Shown here one piece after another: positions 29,829 to 38,108 of a stretch of 64,000 bases of DNA. The first letter of the stretch is position 1, and each line of letters opens with the position of its first letter. The notes beneath the pieces are model-generated. The model was not told the DNA's origin. It did no database searches and was given only the letters and a program-made list of their open reading frames with translations. This DNA is from Rossellomorea aquimaris (GTDB taxonomy: Bacteria; Bacillota; Bacilli; Bacillales; Bacillaceae_B): positions 767,261-831,260 of the forward strand of contig NZ_VTEX01000001.1 in assembly GCF_008180865.1 (NCBI RefSeq). The letters are read 5' to 3'. The position numbers and the translations under genes were made by a program.

Positions 29829-29861
29829 TATCTTGAATTAAAGATAATTTTCGTGTATGAT
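29829..29861 (+). promoter_or_regulatory. MhqR-box-like operator over the mhqO promoter
   Basis: TATCTTGAATTAAAGATA (29829-29846) closely matches the B. subtilis MhqR box TATCTCGAATTCGAGATA and is an inverted repeat. It overlaps a -35 TTGAAT (29833-29838) followed after 17 bases by TATGAT (29856-29861). Binding of an MhqR-type MarR repressor would block this promoter. Confidence 0.75.
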
Positions 29862-29906
29862 GAAGATAGAAATTAAGCAAGAATAATACTAAGGAGTGAA
29901 TCAATT

Positions 29907-30887
29907 ATGAACTTAAAACCACTTAAAGGGCAGCATCACGTTTCTGCCATTACAGCAAATGCAAAGAAGAATTATGAATTCTACACAAAAACACTGGGAC
30001 TTCGACTCGTGAAAAAATCAATCAACCAGGACGATACATCCGTCTACCATCTTTTCTATGCAGATGAAAGAGGAAATCCAGGGACGGACCTCACATTCTT
30101 CGAAATTCCACATGCGGGGAATACGTATAAAGGGACAAATAGTATTTCATTAACAGCACTGCGGGTAAACTCGGATGAGTCGTTAGCTTATTGGAAAAAT
30201 CGCTTTGAAGAGATGAGTGTTGAGCATGACGAAATTTCTCACCATAGTGGGCGGGCAACACTAAGCTTCCGTGATTTTGAAGGACAGCGACTCATGCTTG
30301 TGTCAGATGAAAAGAACGAAGGAGTTCCTGGAGGGAAGCCTTGGGACAAGAGTCCGGTACCCGTCCAGCATGGGATAGTTGGTCTCGGTCCGATTACGCT
30401 GACGGTTGCCCGTGGGGAAAACACGGCAATGGTACTGAAAGACGTATTAGGTTTTAGAGAAACAAGGACTTTTCCTTCAGATGTAGATGGACAACCGGAT
30501 ATCCGTGTGTTCGAAACGGGGGAAGGCGGTACTGGTGGAGAGGTATATCTTGAAGAAAGAAATGATCTTCCACAAGAAAGACCGGGAAGAGGAAGTGTTC
30601 ATCATGTAGCCTTCCGTGTGGAAGATGAAGATGAATTACGTAAATGGGTAGATTGGGTCACACAAAACCGCTTGCCGAATTCAGGTTTTGTTGAAAGATA
30701 CTATTTCCGTTCCCTCTACTTCCGTGAACCAAATGGCATTCTTTTCGAACTGGCTACAGACGGACCAGGCTTTGAGACCGATGAAGATTTTGATAATTTA
30801 GGTGAAAATTTATCACTTCCACCATATTTTGAAGCGCAAAGAGATTCCATAGAAGCGAAATTAAAACCACTAGATACAAAAGAATAA
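29907..30887 (+). CDS. mhqO: Ring-cleaving dioxygenase / glyoxalase-family protein MhqO
   Basis: MhqO is a two-domain vicinal-oxygen-chelate dioxygenase thought to cleave hydroquinone-type rings during quinone stress. The 326-residue protein has two glyoxalase-like halves: one with GQHHVSAITANAKKNYEFY and LTFFEIPHAG, the other with VHHVAFRVEDEDEL and FREPNGILFELATDGPGF. The His and Glu residues expected to hold the metal are present. Length is typical. It begins an operon with mhqD, 14 bases downstream, under an MhqR-box-like operator. Confidence 0.92.
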   Translation: MNLKPLKGQHHVSAITANAKKNYEFYTKTLGLRLVKKSINQDDTSVYHLFYADERGNPGTDLTFFEIPHAGNTYKGTNSISLTALRVNSDESLAYWKNRFEEMSVEHDEISHHSGRATLSFRDFEGQRLMLVSDEKNEGVPGGKPWDKSPVPVQHGIVGLGPITLTVARGENTAMVLKDVLGFRETRTFPSDVDGQPDIRVFETGEGGTGGEVYLEERNDLPQERPGRGSVHHVAFRVEDEDELRKWVDWVTQNRLPNSGFVERYYFRSLYFREPNGILFELATDGPGFETDEDFDNLGENLSLPPYFEAQRDSIEAKLKPLDTKE

Positions 30888-30901
30888 AGGAGGAAGTCAG
30901 C

Positions 30902-31507
30902 TTGAAACATATATTTAAACAAGGAAATAAAGACTTACCCACACTTCTGCTCCTTCATGGAACTGGTGGAGATGAGCGTGACCTATTACCGCTGGCTGAT
31001 ATGATTGAGCCGGATGCTTCTGTATTAAGTGTAAAAGGGAACGTGGATGAAAATGGAATGGCCCGTTTTTTTGCACGGTTACGGGAAGGTGTCTTTGATG
31101 AAGAGGATTTAGTATTCCGAACGAAGGAATTGAATGAGTTCATTGATGAGAGTGCTAATAACTACGGTTTCGATCGTCAAAATATTGTTGCGTTAGGATA
31201 CTCCAATGGAGCGAATATCGCGGCTAGTTTAATGTATCATTATAAGGATGCATTAAAAGGTGGAATCCTGTTCCACGCTATGGTTCCTAGACGAAATGTC
31301 AAGCTTCCAGACTTAAGTGACGCACTTGTATTCATAGGTGCAGGAAAGCGAGATCCACTCATCCCCATGCAAGAAACAATGGAACTCGTTAAAAATCTTC
31401 AAGACGCCCGAGCCCAGGTAACAGAGTTCTGGACAGAAGGTGGGCATGAGCTTCGTCGTGAGGAAGTAGATGAAGCAAAAAGATGGTTTGAAGCGAATTT
31501 TAAATAA
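30902..31507 (+). CDS. mhqD: Alpha/beta hydrolase (carboxylesterase) MhqD
   Basis: MhqD-type hydrolases are induced with the ring-cleaving dioxygenase by hydroquinones and catechols. The 201-residue protein has LLLHGTGGDERDLLPLADMI (oxyanion region), the nucleophile elbow GYSNGAN, the Asp region in GKRDPLIP, and the catalytic His in GGHELR. It starts at TTG 30902 behind AAAGGAGG. It lies directly after mhqO and shares the downstream terminator. Confidence 0.91.
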   Translation: MKHIFKQGNKDLPTLLLLHGTGGDERDLLPLADMIEPDASVLSVKGNVDENGMARFFARLREGVFDEEDLVFRTKELNEFIDESANNYGFDRQNIVALGYSNGANIAASLMYHYKDALKGGILFHAMVPRRNVKLPDLSDALVFIGAGKRDPLIPMQETMELVKNLQDARAQVTEFWTEGGHELRREEVDEAKRWFEANFK

Positions 31508-31512
31508 TTTTT

Positions 31513-31546
31513 AGAATCCGGAAGGGAAGTCTTCCGGATTCTTTAT
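31513..31546 (+). terminator. Terminator between convergent genes
   Basis: AGAATCCGGAAG / CTTCCGGATTCT is a perfect 12-bp stem, loop GGAAGT, followed by TTTATT. It ends the mhq operon and may also serve the minus-strand gene ending at 31550. Confidence 0.85.
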
Positions 31547-31549
31547 TAA

Positions 31550-32464
31550 TTAATTTTCTACTCTCTGATAGGCCTCTAGAATCCGTAGCTTTCCTAGGGT
31601 CAAAATCCCTCTCCATTCCTTTTCAGCAATTGGCCAGGTCTCGTCATATTGACCGAACCAGGACCAATTCGGCTGCCAATAACCTTCCTGGTGTTGTGTT
31701 TCAATCTCGACATTCAATTGCATATGTACCTCCTCTTTTAAGGCTTCATAAAACGGTGAAGAAGGATGACTGGCTACCTGCAATGGTTTGGCTATATATT
31801 CATTCCAGCGTGATGGATCGGTACAAACAGTTTTTCGTAAGGAAGAAGAAAGAAATCTATAAAGAATGGATTCCGTTTTCCCTTTCACCTCAGAAAGGAG
31901 TCGGTCATAACAGAGAAAATCATGCATCTCTATTGGGTGTGAAAGATTCTTTAGCTCTGTGATCGCTCTCTCAGTCCATTCTTTTAATCGAGGGTGTTCC
32001 GGACTAAATAAATGAAAATAACCTACTATTTCAGCGTTAGGGTTAGCCCAAGTTGTTTGAACGCCGCTATGTCCCTTTTCAGAATCAAAATGCCACCATG
32101 GTGCATGGGGAACAAAGTTAACCTCTTCAGACACAGCATGCCAGCCGTTGATTTTCTCATCGTATGTGTTTTGCAGGTAGCTCATCGCCTTTTGAACGAT
32201 ATGGTGTTCGGCTGAAAGCTTTAAGTCCTTTGCATACTGTAATCCAATAGTTGTTGCCATTGAAGATGAACTGTCCAATCGAAAATCGGGCTCTATACAG
32301 TTGCCGAATCCTCCGTCCATATTTTGAAAATTTGCTAGTTCTTTGATTGCTTCCTCTTTACTCCCTTCTTCAAAAAAAAAGCTGAATAGCTTTTGTTCAA
32401 TTGGTCTTGCATTGGTTTTGATATACGTAGCTGCTGTATTCCATTGTTGAGATGTCATTTTCAT
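31550..32464 (-). CDS. Terpenoid cyclase/prenyltransferase-fold protein of unknown function
   Basis: The 304-residue protein has alpha-helical repeat character with the QW-like segments NFQNMDGGFGNCIEPDFR and YWQPNWSWFGQYDE, typical of the alpha/alpha-toroid fold of squalene cyclases and prenyltransferase beta subunits. It lacks the DXDD acid motif of squalene-hopene cyclases, so catalysis is doubtful. AAAGGAGC precedes ATG 32464. It is transcribed alone, divergent from ada. Similar stand-alone proteins occur in Bacillus without assigned function. Confidence 0.72.
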   Translation of the reverse strand: MKMTSQQWNTAATYIKTNARPIEQKLFSFFFEEGSKEEAIKELANFQNMDGGFGNCIEPDFRLDSSSSMATTIGLQYAKDLKLSAEHHIVQKAMSYLQNTYDEKINGWHAVSEEVNFVPHAPWWHFDSEKGHSGVQTTWANPNAEIVGYFHLFSPEHPRLKEWTERAITELKNLSHPIEMHDFLCYDRLLSEVKGKTESILYRFLSSSLRKTVCTDPSRWNEYIAKPLQVASHPSSPFYEALKEEVHMQLNVEIETQHQEGYWQPNWSWFGQYDETWPIAEKEWRGILTLGKLRILEAYQRVEN

Positions 32465-32563
32465 AAGAGATGCTCCTTTATCGTAGTTTTGATATTCGCT
32501 ATCTTAATACATTATCCATTGGGTGAGAGATTCCCTGCTTGTTACGATAATTAGTTGTAATAC

Positions 32564-32578
32564 AAAGGTCCGTCCCTC
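32564..32578 (+). repeat. Half copy of the dispersed repeat
   Basis: AAAGGTCCGTCCCTC in the intergenic space between the cyclase-fold gene and ada, matching the arm of the palindrome at 35344-35389. Confidence 0.75.
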
Positions 32579-32618
32579 AAAAAGGGAGAAGAATAGAAAC
32601 TTCTAATATAATAAAAAT

Positions 32619-32664
32619 CGATGCCTGATTTTCGGCGGCATCGTTGTTTTATTGAGGTTATAAT
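32619..32664 (+). promoter_or_regulatory. Hairpin and promoter region of ada
   Basis: A perfect -10 (TATAAT, 32659-32664) lacks a recognisable -35; instead the 7-bp inverted repeat CGATGCC / GGCATCG (32619-32625, 32637-32643) followed by TTGTTTT sits there. A weak -35 fits an activator-dependent promoter such as an Ada-activated one, but the hairpin could equally be a small terminator. Confidence 0.4.
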
Positions 32665-32695
32665 AAAGGAAGAATGAAATTGTGGAGGAATGAGG

Positions 32696-33769
32696 ATGAT
32701 ATCAGTCGAACTACAAAGGGAGTATTATCAAGCGTTAGTGGAAAAAAGATCGGATTATGAAGGGATTTTTTATGTAGGGGTTAAAACGACAGGTGTGTTT
32801 TGTCGCCCGACTTGTCCCGCTAGAAAACCTAAATTTGAAAACTGTGAATTCTTTGGAACAGCTCAACAAGCCCTTCTGGCGTCGTTTCGACCTTGTAAAA
32901 GGTGTAAACCCTTATCGCACCCGAATAGTATCTCAGATGTTGTAAAGATGCTGGTAGAGGCTGTGGAAGAAAATCCTGAAAAACGTTGGAAGGATAAGGA
33001 TTTTCAGGAGCTATCCATAGATGCATCTACTGCACGGCGTCAATTTAAGAGGCGGTTCGGTATGACCTTTGTAGAATATGCCAGAGCACGGAGGATGGGA
33101 ATTGCCATGAAGCACATCAGATCAGGCTCGATGGTGATGGACGCTCAACTTGCAACGGGATATGAATCAAGCAGCGGATTCAGAGATGCTTTTTCGAGAA
33201 TTATGGGAACGCCGCCAGCATTGTCTCATCACCAGCACATACTAAAAGCAGCTTGGATTGATACGAAACTTGGTCCGATGATTGGAATTTCAGATGAAGA
33301 GTCTTTATACCTGCTGGAATTTGTTGACCGACGCGGTCTGGAGAATGAAGTGAAGAGATTGAGGGAGAAAACAAAGGCGGCAATCGTTCCCGGTTCTACG
33401 GAGCCACTTCGTTCTGTCGAAAAGGAATTGAACGCCTACTTTGAGGGCTCTTTATCACGTTTCCAAACCAAGTTAAAAATCAACGGAACACCTTTTCAAC
33501 AAAACGTTTGGAGCGAATTGCAAAGAATACCTTTTGGACAAACCAGGTCCTACACTGAGATTGCTCAAAGTATTTCCAGTCCAGCAGCTGTTCGAGCAGT
33601 GGCAAGGGCCAACGGGTGTAATCAGCTTGCCATCATCATTCCATGTCATCGAGTAATACGAGCGAATGGAGATCTTGCCGGCTATGCAGGCGGTCTTAAC
33701 CGGAAGAAATGGTTGATTGAACATGAATGTAAGATGAATGAGGGAATGAAGGGATCATTCACCAACTAA
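32696..33769 (+). CDS. ada: Bifunctional Ada: methylphosphotriester sensor/AraC activator plus O6-methylguanine-DNA methyltransferase
   Basis: The protein senses and repairs DNA methylation and activates its own regulon. The N-terminal zinc domain has TTGVFCRPTCPARKP and FRPCKRCKP (four Cys ligands), followed by an AraC-type HTH (about residues 80-180; FGMTFVEYARARRMGIAM). The C-terminal methyltransferase has the acceptor motif IIPCHRVI. B. subtilis has these functions split into AdaA and AdaB; here they are fused as in E. coli. ATG 32696 fits GGAGG at 32684-32688 better than ATG 32690. An AlkD-like gene follows after 51 bases. Confidence 0.94.
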   Translation: MISVELQREYYQALVEKRSDYEGIFYVGVKTTGVFCRPTCPARKPKFENCEFFGTAQQALLASFRPCKRCKPLSHPNSISDVVKMLVEAVEENPEKRWKDKDFQELSIDASTARRQFKRRFGMTFVEYARARRMGIAMKHIRSGSMVMDAQLATGYESSSGFRDAFSRIMGTPPALSHHQHILKAAWIDTKLGPMIGISDEESLYLLEFVDRRGLENEVKRLREKTKAAIVPGSTEPLRSVEKELNAYFEGSLSRFQTKLKINGTPFQQNVWSELQRIPFGQTRSYTEIAQSISSPAAVRAVARANGCNQLAIIIPCHRVIRANGDLAGYAGGLNRKKWLIEHECKMNEGMKGSFTN

Positions 33770-33820
33770 CTCTATAGAGAAGAATACAATTGAACTAATA
33801 TGATGAAGGGGTGGTCAAAC

Positions 33821-34528
33821 ATGAAATATGATGAAGTAATGGCAGCACTTGAAGAGATGGGTAACGAACAGACCAAGAATACATATTTACGTCACGGTGC
33901 ACATGAACCATTATTCGGAGTGAAAATTGGGAATTTGAAAAAACTGGTGAAACATGTAAAAAAAGAGCAAGGTCTTGCATTAAGCCTGTACGAATCGGGA
34001 AATTTCGATGCCATGTACCTGGCAGGATTATCTGTAAATCCTAAAGAAATGAATAAAGGAATTTTACAGGAATGGGTCAATAAAGCAGATTGGTATATGC
34101 TGGCTGAATACACTGTTGCTAATATAACCGCAGAGAGCGACTACGCTATTGAATTAGCGAATGAGTGGATTAAATCGGAAAATGAAATGACGGCAACGGC
34201 TGGCTGGAGTGCCTATGCAGGGTATATTAGTATAACCCCAGACCACGAAATCTATATTGACGAAATCAAACAGTATCTGAAACATATTGAAAAAACGATT
34301 CATGAAGAGAGAAATAGAGTACGTTACGTAATGAATGGATTCGTCATTTCTGTAGGAGCACATGTAGCTCCATTGCTAGGTGAGGCAAAACAAGTGGCGA
34401 ATAAAATTGGGAAAGTACATGTCGATGTTGGAAATACAGCATGTAAAGTACCGGTAGCGGCTACCTATATAAAAAAGATAGAGGATAAAGACAGAGTCGG
34501 AGTGAAAAGAAAGACATGCATTTGTTAA
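33821..34528 (+). CDS. DNA alkylation repair protein (AlkD-like HEAT-repeat glycosylase)
   Basis: AlkD-type enzymes remove positively charged alkylated bases using stacked HEAT-like repeats. The 235-residue protein begins with YDEVMAALEEMGNEQTK, has the family segment FGVKIGNLKKLVKHVKK and VANITAESDYAIELANEWIK, and repeats of hydrophobic helical pairs. The second half (VRYVMNGFVISVGAHVAPL, DVGNTACKVP) matches the DNA alkylation repair family in Bacillus. ATG 33821 is preferred, with AGGGGTGG upstream. Location behind ada suggests a joint alkylation response. Confidence 0.85.
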   Translation: MKYDEVMAALEEMGNEQTKNTYLRHGAHEPLFGVKIGNLKKLVKHVKKEQGLALSLYESGNFDAMYLAGLSVNPKEMNKGILQEWVNKADWYMLAEYTVANITAESDYAIELANEWIKSENEMTATAGWSAYAGYISITPDHEIYIDEIKQYLKHIEKTIHEERNRVRYVMNGFVISVGAHVAPLLGEAKQVANKIGKVHVDVGNTACKVPVAATYIKKIEDKDRVGVKRKTCIC

Positions 34529-34741
34529 ATAGGTAAAGGGAGATCGGAAATGAGCTCATATTGAATTTATTAGGCCGGGATGACAGTACAATAACCATAT
34601 TTTCAATGAATTTATACTACAGATGTTTGTAGAATTTCAATTAGGCCACAACCAGTCATTTTCATTTCTCTGTTGCAGAAGAAGTGTATAGCTACTAGAC
34701 TATGAAATAGAGTCCTTTATAGAATCGGGAGCAATGTACAG

Positions 34742-35347
34742 ATGAATGTAGTAAGAAAGGGTACTATTTTAGGTATAGCAGCAAGCATACAAGGATTGGC
34801 CATGGCTATCTTTTTGTTTCCCCATTTTATCCCTTCAGGTGGCGCTGCAAGTGTGAGTGTGCTATTAAACTATTTGTTGCATGTCCCATTTGCCATTACT
34901 CTATGGGTGTTAAATGCTTCTCTTTTATTAGCTGCGGTTAAATGGTTAGGAAAAGAGAATGCACTTTGGACCATGTATTGTGTGACAGTCACGTCGTTTG
35001 TAGTTAATTTCTTGAATTCCCATTTAATCGGAACTGTTTCTTTTATTTTCGTCGATCTATTGATTGGCAGCATCCTTTTCGGAATTGGAATAGGCATTCT
35101 TTTCAGAATGGGAGCATCCTCTGGAGGGATGGACATTTTAGCACTTATTATTTCAAAGCTAAAAGGGTACACCCCAGGGAAGACTTTATTCTTCATTAAT
35201 GGCAGTGTGTTACTACTAACAGGAATCGTAGTCGATTTAAAAATCATTCTTTTTGCCTTAGCCTGCCAATTCATAGGTACAAGAATCCTTGATATCATTT
35301 GTCAGGTGGAATTCAAACGAAGCCTCAACCGCCTTGAAAATCAGTAA
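34742..35347 (+). CDS. YitT-family membrane protein lacking the C-terminal DUF2179 domain
   Basis: The 201-residue protein has about six hydrophobic helices with the family motifs FLFPHFIPSGGAASVSVLL and GIGILFRMGASSGGMDILAL. Typical YitT proteins are about 280-300 residues and have a cytoplasmic DUF2179 domain; this one stops after the membrane part (ending FKRSLNRLENQ), so it is a short form. A second, full-length paralogue lies at 47715. Function of the family is unknown. GGGAG lies 8 bases before ATG 34742. Confidence 0.85.
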   Translation: MNVVRKGTILGIAASIQGLAMAIFLFPHFIPSGGAASVSVLLNYLLHVPFAITLWVLNASLLLAAVKWLGKENALWTMYCVTVTSFVVNFLNSHLIGTVSFIFVDLLIGSILFGIGIGILFRMGASSGGMDILALIISKLKGYTPGKTLFFINGSVLLLTGIVVDLKIILFALACQFIGTRILDIICQVEFKRSLNRLENQ

Positions 35348-35389
35348 ACAGAAGGTCCGTCCCTATTGAGGGACGGACCTTCTGTTTAC
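35344..35389. repeat. Perfect 46-base palindrome, full copy of the GGTCCGTCCCT repeat
   Basis: Two 21-base arms (35344-35364 and 35369-35389) are exact inverted copies around loop ATTG. The arm is GTAAACAGAAGGTCCGTCCC plus T. It lies between convergent genes, 4 bases from the end of the YitT-like gene's stop region, so it may also act as a bidirectional terminator although T tracts are short. The GGTCCGTCCCT core recurs elsewhere in the window. Confidence 0.9.
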
Positions 35390-36162
35390 GATATTTCTTT
35401 GATGATGGATTTGACTGTGTGTTCTGGTGAGTTTTCGAAAAGTGAAATATATTGAAAAAGTTTATTTTTTGGAAGCAGGTGTTTTCTAATTTCTTTAGCG
35501 GTTTTTCCCTCCTGGTGTGCTTTCATAACGGCTTCTTGAAGGTTCTGAAGATAGGTTAGTTTCTTCTCTAAAAGCTTTCTTCCTTGCTTCAAGTATCCTT
35601 GATGTGAACAATACACTTCTTGAAAGGAATACTGCAGGGTCCTGTCAATTGAGCGAATGAGCTCAGGTACAGATTCAAATGAAAAATTAGAAGTAGGAGA
35701 ATGGAATAAGTATAAATCACCTGAAAAGCAAATGCCCTTTTCTTCATCGATGAGAACGATGTGATCATCAGCGTGCCCTGGTGTATGAACAATTTGAAAC
35801 GAATGCCCGACCGTTTTAAATACGTCTTCTTTAAGTGGCAACGCGTGAAATGCCTTACGGTTATGCCAGAACATAGCTCTGTAAAAAGGCAGTTTAGTGC
35901 TGTGAGCGCACTTTTGTACCCCTAACGGATGAATCCATTGTGGAAATGAGTAAAACCTTTCGATCCATGAACTGTTACCCGTGTGATCCTCATGATGATG
36001 AGTATGAATCACTCGTTGGATTGGAAGCTCTTTTACAATTTTCCGCACTTCGTTTTTCATACTATAAGGTCCTGTATCAATAAGGACATCGTCGACTCGA
36101 AAAATGTAAACCGGCATTTTCTGACCCATTGTTTGAACGTTTAATTTAAATGATTGTATCAA
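35386..36162 (-). CDS. MBL-fold metallo-hydrolase
   Basis: The 258-residue protein has the metallo-beta-lactamase motif HTHHHEDHTGN (about residue 54), the second metal ligand in HTPGHADDHIVLID, the bridging Asp in CFSGDLYLF, and a distal His in CSHQGY. This is the glyoxalase II/hydrolase branch, not an antibiotic-degrading beta-lactamase on this evidence. TTG 36162 is the start, with AGGGG eight bases upstream. It converges on the YitT-like gene. Confidence 0.87.
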   Translation of the reverse strand: MIQSFKLNVQTMGQKMPVYIFRVDDVLIDTGPYSMKNEVRKIVKELPIQRVIHTHHHEDHTGNSSWIERFYSFPQWIHPLGVQKCAHSTKLPFYRAMFWHNRKAFHALPLKEDVFKTVGHSFQIVHTPGHADDHIVLIDEEKGICFSGDLYLFHSPTSNFSFESVPELIRSIDRTLQYSFQEVYCSHQGYLKQGRKLLEKKLTYLQNLQEAVMKAHQEGKTAKEIRKHLLPKNKLFQYISLFENSPEHTVKSIIKEIS

Positions 36163-36336
36163 TTTAGTTACCCCTTATGAATTAGTGTTATAGTACATAG
36201 TTCGGATGAAAGTTGAAAAATCCTGCATGAAGACATTTTTTTGAGGGGAATATCGTTAACCTAGTTAACTGAATGGATGTATATGGTATAATTTACTAAT
36301 ACTAATGTATCAAACGATATTAAAGGGGTTTTTAGT

Positions 36337-36513
36337 ATGAAAGGGAAGCAGAAGTCTTTGCTCTTAATCCTGACCATCATGATGGTCATCACCATCATAC
36401 TGCTGGATAAAATGGGTTTGAAACAAGCGATTGAGTCTTGTGAGAACCATGGCAGTGTAGCAGAGGTGGAAGAAGGAATCTTGTCATGGAATGTATCGTG
36501 TGAGGAAAAGTAA
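36337..36513 (+). CDS. Small secreted or membrane-anchored protein
   Basis: The 58-residue product has an N-terminal hydrophobic helix (residues 8-23, LLLILTIMMVITIILL) after a basic MKGKQKS, then a short polar tail with two cysteines (IESCENHGS and WNVSCEEK) that could form a disulfide outside the cell. AAAGGGG at 36322-36328 is well placed. It is too short for most gene finders. No family recognised; a real gene is likely from the ribosome binding site and composition. Confidence 0.6.
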   Translation: MKGKQKSLLLILTIMMVITIILLDKMGLKQAIESCENHGSVAEVEEGILSWNVSCEEK

Positions 36514-36585
36514 TAGTGATAGTGAATTTAAATAGTGTTTAATTTTTAAAAATGGGTATGCGTTTGCGGACACTGCAATGAATAC

Positions 36586-36599
36586 GGGGGACGGACCTC
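36586..36599 (+). repeat. Half copy of the dispersed repeat
   Basis: GGGGGACGGACCTC matches one arm (AGGGACGGACCTT) of the palindrome at 35344-35389, with one extra base change at each end. Confidence 0.7.
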
Positions 36600-36675
36600 A
36601 TTAACTTCTACTCCTGACAGACTTATAATGGTAAACTAGAGAAAAGAGTAGATGATTTACATAGGGGGAAGTACT

Positions 36676-36972
36676 TTGCAAAAGTGTGATGTATGTAAGA
36701 ATCAGTTTCAATGGAAAGAGTTATTATTCTCCATTTGGAGGTCTTATAAACCAATAGAATGCAGTCAATGTGGTAAAAAACATACGATTAATTTCACCTC
36801 GAAATTTATTGTTTCTTTTCTCATAATTGTTCCAGCGGTAGTATTCGGATTATTGATTGCACCCGAACAGGGTTTATCAAAGCCGCTCACCTTTGGATTA
36901 ATCGTTTTGTTGGCCATTATTATTTCACTATTTCTTCCGTTATTTGTGAAATATGAATATAAGAACAGATAA
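36676..36972 (+). CDS. Cysteine-rich zinc-ribbon membrane protein (TIGR04104-like)
   Basis: The 98-residue protein begins with a four-cysteine ribbon, CDVCKNQFQW and then CSQCGKKHTI, followed by two hydrophobic helices (about residues 46-65 and 71-90) and a basic tail. This CxxC-CxxC plus two-helix layout matches a small Bacillus family sometimes listed as cysteine-rich KTR proteins. It starts at TTG 36676 behind AGGGGGA. Role unknown. A terminator follows. Confidence 0.75.
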   Translation: MQKCDVCKNQFQWKELLFSIWRSYKPIECSQCGKKHTINFTSKFIVSFLIIVPAVVFGLLIAPEQGLSKPLTFGLIVLLAIIISLFLPLFVKYEYKNR

Positions 36973-36977
36973 GAAAG

Positions 36978-37006
36978 AGAGCTGCCGATCACTGGCAGCT
37001 CTTTTC
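36978..37006 (+). terminator. Rho-independent terminator
   Basis: AGAGCTGCC / GGCAGCTCT with a 7-base loop, then TTTTC. Confidence 0.82.
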
Positions 37007-37079
37007 ATTTACCATAAATCATCCGGAATAATTTACAAGATTAGGAAAACACTAAGAGAAAAAGAAAAGGAGTCGAAAG

Positions 37080-38081
37080 ATGGAGGAAAAAAACATAAGG
37101 TTGACTACTGCAGAAATCTCCGCTTTGTGGACGACTTATATTAAATGCTCGGCGTTAAATTGTTTTTACACACATTTCCTTACTTACCTGAAAGACGAAG
37201 GAATCAAATTCATCATCGAAGAAAGTCTACAGACAAACGTAGAGATAATGAGTAAGATTAAGTCTTTTTTTATATCCGAAGAATTTCCTGTACCAAAGGG
37301 CTTTACTGATAGGGACATAGATACAACCGCACCACCCTTATATACTGATTTGTTTGCTCTTAGTTTTGTTTACCGCGGAGGTCAGGTCACGAGCGGTCAT
37401 TACACTACTATAGTGGGGGCCGTTGCCCGTAAAGATGTATATGATCTTTTTGAAGAAGCGTTGACGAAATCATTATCACTATATAAGCAATCATTACAAT
37501 TAATGTTGGAAAAAGGGATCTATGATCGTCCACCTAAAATGAATTATCCTCATTCCATAGAATACATCTCAGAGCAGCCATCTTTGTTGGAGAGTTGGTT
37601 AGGTGAAACAAGGCCGCTTAATGCATTGGAATTGAGCGAATTATTCTTTGTAATTGAGAGAAATTGCATCGGAATCATTCTATTGAAAGGATTTATACAA
37701 GTTTCGAAAGATATCGAAGTGAAGAACTATCTTAAAAAAGGAAAAAAATTAAGTGAAAAGCAGATTACCACTTTTAATCAAGTCCTGATAAAAGATGATT
37801 CATTTCCCACTTATCCTGTATCCATGGAGGTAACAGATTCAAATGTGGCGCCATTTTCAGAAAAATTGATGCTTTTTTTTATCGCTTCTTCAAACTCAGT
37901 GGGGCTGTCAACACTTTGTCACGCCATCACGATGTCTACAAGGAAGGATTTAGCTGTTCATTATACACTTTTTGTGACAGAAATCATGAAGTATGGTGCG
38001 GATGGTCTTAAACTGTTAGTTGAACGTGGATGGATGGAGCAGCCACCACAGCAGAAAAGTCGTGGGGATTTATGCGAATGA
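37080..38081 (+). CDS. DUF3231 family protein (two-domain)
   Basis: The 333-residue protein is made of two similar helical halves (about residues 1-165 and 170-333). Both have the family theme of an LTxxE(I/L)xxLW-type start, and the segments QTNVEIMSKIKSFFISEEFPVPKGF and KKGKKLSEKQITTFNQVLIK-like are equivalent. DUF3231 proteins are ferritin-like in shape and common in Bacillus, sometimes linked to spores, but their function is unknown. AAAAGGAG precedes ATG 37080. It is followed at once by a tiny membrane-protein gene. Confidence 0.85.
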   Translation: MEEKNIRLTTAEISALWTTYIKCSALNCFYTHFLTYLKDEGIKFIIEESLQTNVEIMSKIKSFFISEEFPVPKGFTDRDIDTTAPPLYTDLFALSFVYRGGQVTSGHYTTIVGAVARKDVYDLFEEALTKSLSLYKQSLQLMLEKGIYDRPPKMNYPHSIEYISEQPSLLESWLGETRPLNALELSELFFVIERNCIGIILLKGFIQVSKDIEVKNYLKKGKKLSEKQITTFNQVLIKDDSFPTYPVSMEVTDSNVAPFSEKLMLFFIASSNSVGLSTLCHAITMSTRKDLAVHYTLFVTEIMKYGADGLKLLVERGWMEQPPQQKSRGDLCE

Positions 38082-38108
38082 TATCGATATGATTGGAGGT
38101 ATATAGAA

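Noticed and set aside
30081-30092. GGGACGGACCTC inside mhqO, a match to the dispersed repeat
   Set aside because: It encodes the conserved NPGTDLTFF segment of the protein, so the match is coding coincidence.
34870-35298. Minus-strand frame of 142 codons opposite the short YitT-like gene
   Set aside because: It mirrors a gene with clear YitT motifs and membrane helices; typical antisense shadow.
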